From NCBI GenBank assembly GCA_025267735.1, contig CM046304.1, forward strand, positions 3,720,001 to 3,784,000: a DNA stretch of 64,000 nucleotides, written 5' to 3'. Both the position numbers and the translations under genes were made by a program. The DNA comes from Mactra quadrangularis. Taxonomy: Eukaryota > Mollusca > Bivalvia > Venerida > Mactridae. Positions 32,830 to 46,000 of the stretch are shown piece by piece. The notes beneath the pieces are model-generated. The model saw nothing but the letters and a program-made list of their open reading frames with translations, was not told where the DNA came from and searched no databases. Position 1 is the stretch's first letter. Every line of letters begins with the position of its first letter.

Positions 32830-35083
32830 ATAGTGTCCTTCAAAAGTCACGGTACCAAATCCTGATTTAGGATAAAATAATTATATTTGCTAATGGGAAA
32901 AAAATAAGAAACTAAAATAGTATTGGCTAATGTCAAAGTAAACATTGAGTAAACTTTTGAAATAAGAGTAAAACCACTATAAAAGATATAACTATTTGAA
33001 ATGATTAAGTTTACTAAAAATCATTTAGTCTAAGAACTTTTGGCTGGAACTATTTAATGGCACCATGAAGAACTTTACGAGTATATTGTTTTAAAGATCA
33101 TGTGCTCACGTGCGTAAAGATTGGCGTGGCTTCGATAGCAAAATTATACCCATCGAATCGACAGTCTGCTTCAAATGATTTTATTTTTGCATATACCATT
33201 CTTCGTTATACTATCAAAACACCATAATATTTGAATTAGAAATGTATCGTATAACATGGAAATCACTATACTCACTTTACAATATCTCTTTTTAACATTA
33301 TAGCATTTTAATAGTTCATTTTCTGTATATATTTTCTAGATTTTTAAATTAAACATCCTTTTGTCATCAAGTTTGATAGTACAGAACGTGTATTACATTT
33401 GCTAGAACATCTAAATATAACTGTACTGGTTTTAGACTATGAAATTCATTTCTAAATTTAGTTCATATGACGCATAAACAAAGTTCGCTATTATAAGCTA
33501 TGAATGAGCGTTTAAAAATACTAAAATGTTAGGAAACAAAGCAAATATACTACATAATAGCAAACTTGATTCTCCCTTTAAATGCTGCATACTGCATAGA
33601 GTGGGTATTAACCTCTTTGTATGATTTAAACTGTCATTAAACGGAATTTTTAAGATAAATGTAAGATTTGCTATATGGAAGTAATAGAGGACGAACACCA
33701 TCAAACATTGCTACCGTAGAAATCCATTTATAATTTCAAGAATAATGTATTGTTTACATTGAACATTTGTAGAACAATATGTTAATGGATACTGTCATGA
33801 TATGAAATCATTATCTTATGGGACTGTATCACATTTTTATATCGAAGAACAAAAAAAGAACAAAAAACTTCATGACATATTGATAGAAGGCTTAAGGATC
33901 CATTGTAGAATGAAGTAGAAGTAGATACACTGAACAAAAGTTCACTTATAAAGTTAACAAGGATTCATGCAAAGTGAAATTTAATACTCACCACTCTCTG
34001 CACGAACATTTCGTGTCAAAATGTGTAAACCAAACCCTGTGTGCCGATTGAGTGCACCGGACCGTATCAAATTATTTTTTTCCCACAAATCGGTAGGAAA
34101 TGACACAAAAATCACCTCTGCAAAATTTAATGAGGATCCATTGGCCCGTTATAAAATAATCAAAATTTGAAAAGTGATCGGTTAGAACTTTTGTTCAGTG
34201 TAGAATGTTTAAAAATAGACAGTACAGAATTTGATCCAACGATTTAAAGAGGCAACGAACACCATGATTTTATGTTGAGGTACAAAACAGCTCATGAGGA
34301 ATTAGTATTGACGGAGTGTTATAAGACAAGAACATATTTTCATTGTTCGTTGCATGTTAACAAATTTTCAGCAAACGTTGCAAAGCTAACGCTGAATGTC
34401 GCAACAAACGCAAAACGTCGCAATTGCCCTTACTCTAAACATTGCATAAATCAACTGACGTAAATGTCGAAACCTTGACGCTAAACCTCACACTTAGTCG
34501 GAAATTTTAACATCAAACCTAGACATGATGACAACTGCGACTTTAACTTTTATTACGACATTTAGCGTAGGTATTACGATGTTTAACGTCTATTGCGACA
34601 CACACGTATTTCTATGTAGTTATAAGCGTTTCTCTTACACCTTAACAAAATCAAAGTTCCAAAAGCTAATAATGTTTTAAATTTTAGTTATAACGAAAAT
34701 ACACATCCAAGCATTACTAATTGTATTGAGTATTTCTCAGTGTAAATGTGATTAAAAGTAGTTTATTTCAATCAAGAACTCTTCTTGTGCGCATTTGGAG
34801 GTAAAGTATTCACACGTCAGCACTATACGTCATAAATCAATAACATTTTCCCGCGTTTTTTTGTAATTAAATCGTAAATCATTTAGTTAAGTAACTTTTG
34901 TGATATTTTCTTTGTGAGACGTTAATTAGTATGGATATCTTTTTACATTTGTGTAAGTACTTTGAACCTAATTCTGCACTGATGAAGGTCTTGTTTTGTT
35001 TATCTATATTTCATTTTACATTAAATAATTTGCACAATGTTATGTAATGCATTCTTGGAGTCTAACTGCTTTGGTATCAGCTC
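32830..35083. other. Intergenic stretch, no gene seen
   Basis: AT-rich with only short chance frames. At 34360-34600 there are repeated GTCGCAA/TTGCGAC and AACGTCG words that suggest an old, decayed repeat. Confidence 0.5.
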
Positions 35084-35435
35084 TTGAAGGTACGAGTTTA
35101 CAGATTTGGTTAAGATTTTTCTATATTTTCAAAATACCATTCAATGCCTGTAATTGTGTCAAAACAAAAGTTCTTATTATTTCAAAACAAACAGACCTAG
35201 ATTCTAAGAAATATGCAATAAAAGTCACAAATATGTACTAAAACTGTCTATACTGTGACATACGGTGTAGATTTTTACTACTTGAAACACTATTATGTGT
35301 AGTTGTATGTCAGTTTGCACTTAACTTGTCATTATCAGAACACTACTTTCCTGCTTCAAAAATGTTTCCATACAATTTAGATAGTTTCAGAAAAAGTTAA
35401 TATTTCAGTTGAAATCTGTGAATGAATACCTTTAA
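35084..35435. mobile_element. MITE-like element, family M1, copy 3
   Basis: Left end mutated (TTGAAGGTACGAGTTTACAG), right end CTGTGAATGAATACCTTTAA. Same core words as the other copies, such as TGACATACGG. Confidence 0.75.
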
Positions 35436-35894
35436 TGTTATCATCTTATTTCTTCAAAGTTACCCGATCACACATTAGGTTAAATGTGTTTGATGTTTTA
35501 AAACTTCTTACCTTGTCTGTTATCTCATTGAATAAAATGAATTCTAATCAGTTTTCGAATTTAGTCAGTGGACTGTGGACCGAGTCCACCGAAATCATCG
35601 TCCGTCCAGTGACTTTTAGAATGTGAGTGGCCCGACTTTCCACCAACTTTTTACTGCTATCATTTTTCATACTCAATAAAGAACGTTATTGATTGTTATA
35701 TTGCTTATTTGATTTACATTCAATGCTAAGTCATTAAAATGAACTGCCTAATTTAGCATGTTGCTATTAGTGTTTTGGTCCAGAAATATTTCTATCAGCC
35801 TAGTAATAAAAATGCATTTTGCTGGACCAAATGTCCAGTGCTGATAAGATTATGTCGTGAAGACTGATTCTAAAGGGTTAGAAAAAAGTTCTCG

Positions 35895-36095
35895 TAAGTC
35901 CATTTCAATTAATTTGCAGTTCAAAATCAGATGGATAATAAGCGTAACTATGATATGATATTCAACAGGTATACAATATTCTACACAATCCTATAATATT
36001 TGGAATTGATAAGCCAAAAAATGACCGTATTATTTATGTTTCTTGCTTTTGACTTAAGAAAGATTTTTATCGTAAGAATGTTTTAAAGCATACCT
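35895..36095. mobile_element. Inverted-repeat element, family M9, copy 1
   Basis: Shares CAGTTCAAAATCAGATGGAT, TATACAATATTCTACACA and GATTTTTATCGTAAGA with copies at 49355, 57020 and 61328. Confidence 0.55.
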
Positions 36096-36320
36096 TATCT
36101 TTAGATCATGAGACCTATAAAAAAGAATTATAATAAAACGCTAAAACCATCTTTATCTTTACAAACGGAGTAGGTTTTCCTCACAAAATCATCATCTTTT
36201 AAAGTTGCATGTCAATTTGAACTAAAAATGTCATTATCAGACAACTGCTGTACTAGTTCATGAATATTTCTAAACAATGTGTTATGTGTGAAAAGAGCAG
36301 CTTTAAATCGTTCTAGATAT

Positions 36321-36662
36321 TTAAAGGTACTCATTCACAGATTTCAAATTAAATATCAACTTATGCTAAAACTATCAAAATTGTATGGAAATATTTTTGG
36401 AAACAGGAAAGTAGTGTTCTGATAATGACAATTTTAGTGCAAATTGTCATTCAACTACAAATTATGGTTTTTCATGTAGCAAATATCTACCCCGTATGTA
36501 ACGGTATAGACAATTGTAGCGCATTTTTGTGACTTTTATTGTATATTTCTTGCAACATATAGGTCAGTTTGTCTTAAATATCAAGAATTAAAAATTTTGA
36601 CACAATTATGGTATTTTGAAATTATAGAAAAAATAAACAAATATGTGAACTTGTACCTTTAA
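36321..36662. mobile_element. MITE-like element, family M1, copy 4
   Basis: TTAAAGGTACTCATTCACAG on the left and GTGAACTTGTACCTTTAA on the right. Nearly identical core to copy 1 (ATCTACCCCGTATGTAACGG). Confidence 0.8.
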
Positions 36663-36751
36663 ATGAACAGTTTTTCGAAAACTGTAAGCATTCAATTCTT
36701 CCAAGTGCAATGTTATTTCCAACTTAAAATGTAATTTTAGTAAGTGACAAA

Positions 36752-36973
36752 TTAGAAATAACACGCATACATCATGAGATATGGTGAATACCGACTCAGA
36801 TAACCTATTGTGAAAGTACGAGTAAATCTCTGAATACTCGTATCAAATCGTCTGATGTCAGTGTTTTCAAAATCGAAACTTTCTGCTATCTGAATTGTAC
36901 GAACGACTAATGTAGAAAACACTGCAGATGGTTTAACGTCTTGTTGTTTCAAGCATGTACAAGCCCACCTCAT
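36752..36973 (-). pseudogene. Unassigned open reading frame, 73 aa, possible gene relic
   Basis: An ATG-started frame on the minus strand with codon use more protein-like than the AT-rich surroundings (for example KPSAVFSTLVVRTIQIAES and RRFDTSIQRFTRTF). The frame is also open a short way upstream of the ATG. I recognise no family and see no convincing splice partners. It could be a last exon, a decayed gene or chance. Confidence 0.25.
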
Positions 36974-37159
36974 AGCTTTTCTTAGTAAATACTAGATCCC
37001 CTTTTCCTTGGCTGAGAGACTAAATGGTCGGCTTCATAGTGGTTATTGTAAGTTGTAAACACTTGTTGAACAAAAGCCAGGGCTTGCTGAAATCATGAAA
37101 ATTAAGGATTTCTGGAAATAAAACAAATTTCACCCATGAATTTTTAAGTAAAATATTTA

Positions 37160-37662
37160 CAGACACGCAAAAAATATACATTCCGTAAATAACAAATTTC
37201 ACATACAAAGTTAATATCATACACATAATAACGTTTAAAAAGAGAGGGACGAAAAGTAAAAGTTGCAGACGTTCTCTGTTTTTCTTTGTTTGTTTTAACT
37301 TAGGAAAATAGTTTATTAATCCCATCGACGTCATCAGTATATTACGGCAGGTCTATGCGTTTACGATTGCTTGCCGTGATTCGTAGACGTGGTGGACTTA
37401 ACAGATATTGATATATAATCACATTATTAATTTTTTTCCCTAAGTTAATACAAACAAAGAAAAACAAAGAACTTTTACTTTTCGTCCCTCTCTCTTTTAA
37501 CGTTAATCATGCTTAAGATAGTAACAGAAATTAAATTAAATTTACATAGATATGTGGCAAATAGATTTTTCTAAAGAATGATACCAACATACCTACATTT
37601 AATTCAACTTTGTATGTGAAATTTGTCTTTTACAGAGTGTATAGTTTTTTGCGTGTCAGTAT
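37160..37662. mobile_element. Long-arm inverted-repeat element, family M3, copy 1
   Basis: Ends AGACACGCAAAAAATATACA and GTATAGTTTTTTGCGTGTCA, with arms of nearly 150 bp (AAATTTCACATACAAAGTTA). The core has TTACGGCAGGTCTATGCGTT and CCGTGATTCGTAGACGTGG. Confidence 0.75.
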
Positions 37663-37806
37663 ACATTGTCCTCTAACAGTTCCTAAACAAAATGACATAA
37701 GAAAAATTGATCATGCATACAGCAAGCAATTTTCTATAATTAAAGTGTTTTTGATGTCACATACATTTGTAGTTAAAATCGTATTTTATAAACTCATAAA
37801 CAATAA

Positions 37807-38160
37807 GGGACTTTAGTCAGTTATTTCCCCATGTATACTCTTCAAATACGTAGGTCCAATTACTAGTAGTTGGATTATTCGGATTTTACCCTTACTTTTC
37901 AATGTCAATTTGCCAAAATTAATCTTAAATAACTTTTTGTAAATCATTTTTTTCTTTGAAAACCAAGCAAAGTATTGTCAGGGTAAAGAAATATCTCAAT
38001 TTCACCACTTCAGTTAATATCTTAATTAAAAAGAAAAATATTAGATGTTCAAGTATTTTGTTATCCTTATATAAGACTTCAATGATAAAATCCGAGGATT
38101 CCAATTGTAAGGACCCACTTACCAATTGGATTACTTCAGATTATAACAGACTGAAGTCCC
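37807..38160. mobile_element. MITE-like element, family M2, second copy
   Basis: Bounded by GGGACTTTAGTCAG and CTGAAGTCCC, collinear with 1029-1355. The open frames in this stretch are by-products of the element. Confidence 0.7.
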
Positions 38161-39948
38161 TAATTGATATTTGCTCATATAATTCTTTGTGTTTTTAGTA
38201 AACTTGATCCTAAAAACAGAATTGTCCCAAGTCTTTTTGAGAAAGACTTTTTGAGGGCGCTGGTAATCATATTTGTCTTATCAGCTGTTGCGTGACTAAC
38301 AAACACCATCACAACAAACATATGTGGTCAGTATGATATAATAGATAAAGAAAAAATACTTTTACAACACGAAGTTCTTTCAACATTTATTGCTTTCATT
38401 TTAAGATCATTTTGATATGCCTGTAATAAACTGCAATGGGAAAACAAAACATCAATAGCACGTAACCACGCATTGTATCTTTGTTCGTGAAAAACTAGAC
38501 TTATTAATAATCATGGAGAACAATAGAATTTAATAACATTCAGTTTCACACGTTTTCATATTAAAGCTATGTCTTTTATAAATTTTTGATCAATGAAATA
38601 CTATTTTAATATATATTAACAAGCGTTTTATAGAGTGATAGCTGTTACGGCGCTCATCAAAAGTTTCGAGATTTTTTTTCACTTTGTATACCTACTGAAT
38701 AGCTTTTATCGAAATATGTGATAGTGGTGTATTTTGAAATGTCTTTTAGTTAAAATCTATTTTCAGTGATGGTTCTATTTATAGCTGGAATTACAAAAGT
38801 AGCGAACAACTATGTTAAGAAAATGAACTACATTAGATGTAGTTAAATCGGATGCCGAATTCTGTAAATGTAATACTTCAAGCGACTTGTTTAAATTTTA
38901 TCAAAACCATGCTAAATATACCGATTTATAGTCCGATTTATCATGTTACTTGTGTTTTTATTGGAACTATTTTTTGAGGCGGCTTAAGAAATAAAGGTGG
39001 TGACAAGGACGACTCATAAAATCTAAAGTGTACCCGTTATAATAGCTACGACTGATGTGTCAGTCTTGCTAAAAATCGATATACAAAAGCGATCATTGAT
39101 ATTTGATAATTTAAGTAATATTCCTTGGTCTCCGAACGTTTGTTTGGTACTGTAGAAACTGTTAAGGTAATAATATTCAGATTGCTGCACGTAAAACAGA
39201 AGTGTGAGGAAATAAAGTTTGTTAAGGTTTCCTCATAAACCAATACGTCGATAATTTTGTGGTCGTGATTTTTGTCATAAAACATCAATTTACTTGATTA
39301 GATTTGGAAAGCAGATTAGTCACGTTATCATGAAAAAAGTTTGCTTTTAACCTAAATTGTGAACAGTCATAATCTAAAACGTGTTGCATTCAACGTTTGT
39401 CCAAAAGACTACATGCTAATCAAAGCACTGTTCATTCACCATTTTGTTGAAATTCTTCAGAAAAGTTTATTTGTATACAGTTTTTTTAAGATACTGTTGT
39501 AAATCAATTATAAATCATCATTATATATTAAACTGTCAATGAACAAGCATTAACTGCAGTGATTTAAATACTCGATATTTTTACGGTAATCCCCGTATAT
39601 AAATACGGATAACTTTTTTATCGGTAGTGAGTACAGACGTTTTGTAGTAAGTAATTTATTCAGTGGGGTTAATATATAGGAGGAACTGACAGTTGAATAA
39701 TATTTCACAATAATCGATTAAAAATAATTTGTTTGAATGATATTTGAAGTTCTACTCAAACAAAATCAGACTTAGTCCAAAATCGGCGATTTAATGCAAC
39801 CAGTTGATTATTTTTAAAAATAAATTAATTTTCAAGCACACAAAATGTCATTTATAACGTTTTTATACAATATTTGGTTAAAACAAGAACAAAGGAATCC
39901 TCATCCAATGATTGTAACAAAGATAAGGATATCTTGTTATATAATGTT
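38161..39948. other. Downstream region of the calcitonin gene
   Basis: Probably includes the calcitonin 3' UTR (just below 39949 on the minus strand). No further calcitonin-like cassette (SPGKR pattern) was found in either strand here. Confidence 0.45.
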
Positions 39949-40081
39949 TTAATGCTTGACTGATCTACGGCGTCTTTTACCAGGACTGTTGGGTCCATTC
40001 AAGTAATAATATTGGTCAGCGACGGCTGATGCCAGTTCCGTAGCACATACTCCTCCAAGATTGAAATGGCAGGAACGTTTC
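39949..40081 (-). CDS. CALC: Calcitonin precursor exon E: calcitonin-like peptide 2 and stop
   Basis: Acceptor ATTTTTCAG at 40082. KR is followed by SCHFNLGGVC, then a middle ending YYYLNGPNSPG, and KRRRRSVKH-stop (TAA 39951-39949). The predicted mature form is 31 residues with Pro-amide and a Cys-x7-Cys ring. It is the terminal coding exon; a possible AATAAA for the minus strand lies at about 39655-39660. Confidence 0.93.
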
Positions 40082-43000
40082 CTGAAAAATTCCAAAAATA
40101 AGATGTTGAATTTTATTGGCATTAAATAAAATTTGGCAACTAAAAGAAAAGCATAGGTTTTTCATAATGCTATATAGTTTTAAACAAAAAATATATAACA
40201 ACTAAATTCTCCTTTGTATTTCCGCTAGGCTGTAACAATATATTGATTTTATTTAAATGAGACTGCAATGTATAAATCTGCACAAAATGACGAGTATAAC
40301 ATTAGGCAACGACTCTATCACATGCACTTAATCAATACAAAACAATACAATTCAATACAATTTACAGTACTTACTCAAGTTACAAAAAATCTATACCTAA
40401 GTAAAAGACAAATTTCACATACAAAGTTAAATTCACTATAGGTATGTTTGGTATCATTCTTGAGCAAAATCTATTTGCCACATATCTATGTAAATTTCGT
40501 TAAATTTCAGTTGATATCTTCAGTATCATTACCACAGAAGGACAAAAAGTAAAAATTGCAGATGTTTCTTTTTTTAATTGTTTGTATTAGTTAAAAAATC
40601 GTTTATTAATCCCATCGCCGTCATTAGACGTTACGGCAGGTCTATGCATTTACGATTATTTCCCGTGATCCGTAGACGTGGTGGACATAACATATATTGA
40701 TGTATTATCACATTATTAAACTCTTTTCTTAAGGTAATTCTAAGAAAACAAACAACGTTTGCAACTTTTACTTTTCGTCCCTCTCTCTTTAAACGTTAAT
40801 CATGCTTAAGATATTAACTGAATTTAATAAAATTTACATAGATACGTGGCAAACAAATGTTGCTAAAGAATGATACCAAACGTACCTTCATTGAATTCAA
40901 CTATGTATGTGAAATTTGTCTTTTACTGAGTGTATAGTTTTTTGGCGTGTCAGTATATAACCAACATGCACCATGTAAACATTGCCAACTAATGGGTGCC
41001 TTATTTCGCGGTTGTCAGAGTTAGTATAACAAAATATAAATATAATATGAAAACATAGAACATGTATGTGTAATTACTGTATGATTATTGTAGCAATGAT
41101 CACACATGTTGAATACAAGGGAAATCCAACCTGGTACGAACTAGAGAATTCGCTTTCCTCACTATCGCTGAGTGAATACAAAAAACACATGTACACTTGT
41201 GAGTCAAAGACAATGATTTTTATAACTCTATCCAAGCTTATTGTAGGTGATAATACAATTTTGTTATCAACTTCATGCGAACACTTGTAGGTGAATATTC
41301 TTTTAATCAGTTAATTATTTTTTCTTGTAAACAATAGAATTATCTTTTAACTGGGTTAATACCATGGCTTGTACGTTGTATTGAAAATGGAATTACGTGT
41401 CACGAAACGTAACTACAGAGGTAAAGGACGGAGACATGTTGAAAAAAGTAATTAAATTAGCAGCATTAGAATGATGGGGAAAATGGTGATACGAAAAATA
41501 TGAAAAAAGAAAGCTGTTCTTATTGCAGAGTTCAAGTCAAGTCAATATATTGATTTGTTGTTATTGCAATTCAACTTTTGGTTACGCTCCGGTTCTAATC
41601 CTTACAAAATCACATGCAGAAGGATATTTTCGGCGATTTCATTAATTGTTTTAAAATTGTAATGCATAAAGGTAACACAATGGAAATAAGAATTTGATCT
41701 CATTTTTGTCATCCCCGGTATTGCAGCATACTGGATTTTTCACTATTTGTATGCCATGTGTCATGTTATTGTTACCGAAATAAAATTATTATTAATACAA
41801 TTATAGGCACGGCCTATTGATGGAAAAGACATGCAATTTAGTGAAGTAATTAGTTGGTCGTAAGGGCCATAATTTTAATAAACAATTAAATCTCCATTTC
41901 CTCAAGGTCTGCTTTATTTCGTTTCATTGCGTGTTGTAGTCACACAGCCAAACCGTCCCACAATGCAACGATTGGTAAGCACAGGAACCAGAAGCGTACC
42001 GAACGTGCGAATTTAGTTTGAAAAAAACGAGGGTATGTTATCTTCCTTTTATATGTATTTTAGAAGGACCAAAGGGAGGTAACTAAAAACCGGAAGTGAT
42101 CGACACAAAATCCAGTTTGGACAGTATAAAAAAAGTTAATCCACCAATTTGAAAACTCTTGCGATACCTTAAAGTGGAAAAGATATTCGTCTTTTCCATA
42201 TTATGAATACATGAAGTTATTTATGCGGTGTAAACAAACAATGTAACGACCTCTTTGCTAGTAAATAGTAAATAACTCTCGCTGGCAACTCGAAGTGTCG
42301 CCTGTTTCGTGTCTCAAATGAATGTTATTTTATACAAGTATTGTTACAATGGAAGCATATCTACATATAAAAAATCTAAGAGGGCATTACATAAATCTGA
42401 TTAACTGTTTTATATAGTCGCCTAAATGTTTAAAAGTTAAAAAAAACAGCCATTAAACACAATTGAGCAAGCTTAGCATAACCTTCTTTCATGCTTTACG
42501 GTGAAACGTCACGTTATTCGATGAAAATAAACGATGAAAATATAAATTTTATATTTTCATCGCAGTGAAAATATAACCTTTTATCCTACCCCAAAGTGAT
42601 CTTTTAGAAGGAAAACCTATTGACCAAATAAACCTATCTTTATTCGGCAGCGTTGCTTTATTCGGCAGTCACGTGACTACGCAATGACGGACTACTTTTC
42701 TACATAATCATAACATTGGGCATCAAAAGCGGCCGCGTTTCATTCTTTTAACGACAGCTTAACAAATACATTTTACACAAAATAATCAAATACGGGCTTT
42801 TACAAACAATTTCAATTTAAATCTTTAATTAAATCACTTACTTCATCATTCAAATTTTACAAAAACTCAATCGTTGACGCTGTACAGTGCCAAACTCCAA
42901 AATTTGCAATGAATTCCTTTCTGTGTATATTTTGACGAATATCCAGCCATTATACAGTAAATACATAGGTTGACTATTGTTTTACCAAAGCCAAGCCACG

Positions 43001-46000
43001 CATAAATTAAATATAATGAAACTGGCTTCAAAAATCATCATCGTCATCCACGACACAGACCGTCCTGGCCATTTTCTGAAAATGGTTGACATCTTTCAGC
43101 GTCGCTGGCTAGCTGCGACTGTATTTCCCTTAATAATCCTTTCATCCATATATCCTATCGTCTATTTAAAGTTTGAATAACAAATTATCCTGATAATATT
43201 GGTTAAATCCATGATAAATAATAGTAAACGCGTCAAATGACGAATCCTACAAACGCTCCTAAATACGACCGCCATGTTGACAACAAACTTCGCTTACATG
43301 ACGTCATAAAAACTGATTCGTCCTCGGAAAATTCGCAAGTGATTTATTCGTCCAAAAATGATTTTTTCCTTGTTTATTTCTAAACCGAGTTTATTTAGTA
43401 TTTTCGCTTCTTTTATTTAAAATATAACCTTTACTAATATATAATGGAGTCAATCATCGGAATTATTTCTTGACGCGCAAACAGTTAAAAGACCGTTTTA
43501 CACAATTACTGCGCTTTGAACAATTCGGCCATGATCTGAATTTAAAGCATGTTAAACGCAGAATTTTCGGATTTTAAATTAGTCATTCAAGCAAATGCGA
43601 GTAGGATAAATAGAATATTAGGTTAGTGTCAATCTGTACTTAGTTTATCCGGCTCGCCTCCAAAAGGTTTATTCGACTCGGCAAGCCTCGCCGAATAAAC
43701 CTTTCTCCAACTTGCCGGATAAACTAGATACAGATTGGCACTAACCTAATATTCTCTATATATTTTCATCGTTCATGACGTCATATAAGATGATAAATGA
43801 CATCATCTTGAAGTAGAAATGACGTCACGTTATAATTTGTGTAAAATACATCAAATAAAACGCAAAACTAAGCATGAAAGAAACAGAATATTCGTCAACT
43901 TTGGTGTAAGATGATTTTTATATCAACTCGTGAACTCAGAAAGTGACATTTTCACTCGTGGCTATGCCACTCGTGAAAATATGTTTTCTGAGCTCACTCG
44001 GTGAAAAAAATCGATCTTACACCGAAGTTGAAGAATATCCTCTATATGCTTACAGCACTTTGATTTTAAAATATAACTGTAAAAGACTTGTCATTAAAAT
44101 ATTTTATTCAGTGCTTTGATTTTACCAAAGTAACAAAACCCAATTTATAACAGATCTGTCTAAATGCATTTGACAAATTTCATCGTTTTGAACTGTTAGG
44201 AATAAAGTGTTGCAAAATGTCAAAAGTAATTTGCATTTTATGAATAAATTATACGTGGTTATTATTCACTTACGTTTTAAAATTTGGTTTACTTTCGGCG
44301 TGTTGCAAAATTTGTTTCAATACTGCCAAATGTTGTCTCTTTCTCAAAATGTCTTCTAAAATTCTGAAATAAAAACAATCAGTTATTAAATAATCACGAG
44401 TAAGAATTGTGTTCCACTATGCTTCAATTTCTACAATTTCAGCGATGTATCTTGGAAATAATTTTCAAATGATTTAAGGAAAAACATTTTCGTCTGATTT
44501 TGGCAAGAATGTAAAGAGTATTTTAATTCAAAACTGATGCGCTTTTTGCGAGATGTCTATCGTTACTCCATTTCCTTTTAAAAGTGAATTGCTCTGTAGC
44601 GCTTTCACTAAGCGCTGTGTGCCGCTTTTAAATGAATGCTTTGATACGCTTCGGAACCGGGATGGTGATCCGAATTGCAAACAAAAGCAAGTAATACAGT
44701 ACAAAAAGAAATCGAAGTGAACAAAAGACCAGTATAATTCGAAAAGTTTGATAGCATTGTTAGAGCAAACCTTTGCATAGAAAAGTATTATGCAACGATA
44801 AGTAGCTACAGTAGTCTAGTAATAAGTAGCGCGCCTAGGGATCTTAATGTCCCGGGTTCGAATCACACTTGAGGCTCTACTTATTTCATAAACAAAAAAT
44901 GAACCTGCATTTTGTTTCACTCCACCCAGATGTCTATTTGTACCTGCACCAGGCTTAGTAAAAGACTAAAGCTACAGTCCCATAAACATAAAAATAACCG
45001 TGAGGGCACCGTACGGGCGTCGAGCGATCAAGCTCCGCAAGGAACCGTACGAGCTCTTGCGTACCCGTGAGGACTGTTACGTTTTACCAGGGTCTGTGAG
45101 ATGAGTCGTGGTTACACGTATCAGTTTCAAAGTCAAATCATGAACAAAATCGTGTCCGAGTATGAATTAAACTTGCATATTTTCCAGCTATGGCTCCGTA
45201 CGGGTGTGTTGTTTTGTGCCATGTGCGTACCGCCACCTTTATACGCAAGGCTTCCAACGGATTATGGCTGTCTGCACGTACGGGCCCGCAACAAGCCACG
45301 ATTTTATGGGACTGAGGCATAACTAGGGAGATTGCTAGATAGATACTAGTAACCCAATGACCAGAAGTAATGGCGATAAAGTCGGTTAACGTGTATAAGC
45401 ATGAAACTTAAACTATAAAATGGAAATACTTTACTTGTTCTAAAGGAGCGGTTGGTCTAACCACTTTACTTTTTACTTTAAATATAAGAAGCGATTGGCC
45501 TAACTAAAGGATGGTTTCTGGACATGTATATTGATATAACTTATAGGTCTTAAAGTGAAAGTGTCATATATAATAAAATATGTTGAGAGAAAATATTCAC
45601 AGGACGTCTTAGAAATGCTTCTTGTAAATGGCCGTAGACATAATTCACTGTCTTATTTCATCTAGATTTCCATTAAGGGAAGATTTTGCTAGTGCTTCCA
45701 TCAGTCGGTACAATTGTCAGTTCAAAGTGACAAATCGACAATAACTTATATAAATAACTTTAAAATATGACAATAACTTTTTTTCTAAGAATGCAACGAG
45801 TAGAGCCTCGCGTCGGATGTAATCAACGACTCTGTAAGAAATTATGATTTACAAGACGTATACCAGTTCCTCTACGATTACTCTGCCGACGGCTTATGTC
45901 GTAGTTTTTATATTTATTGTGAAGGGGTTCAAAGAAGCCAGATCTAATTCAATTGAATCACCAATATATTTGTCTGTCAGATTTAATTTGCATACAAATA

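Larger units (their letters stand above)
40958..44273. other. CALC: Calcitonin intron between exons D and E
   Basis: Holds no further peptide exon that I can see. 42500-44040 is a dense cluster of palindromes, richer in CG dinucleotides than average. The 67-codon plus-strand frame at 42977-43180 has no support beyond length. Confidence 0.5.

Noticed and set aside
42977..43180. 67-codon plus-strand frame near a CG-richer patch
   Set aside because: No family match and neighbouring palindromes; not supported as a gene.
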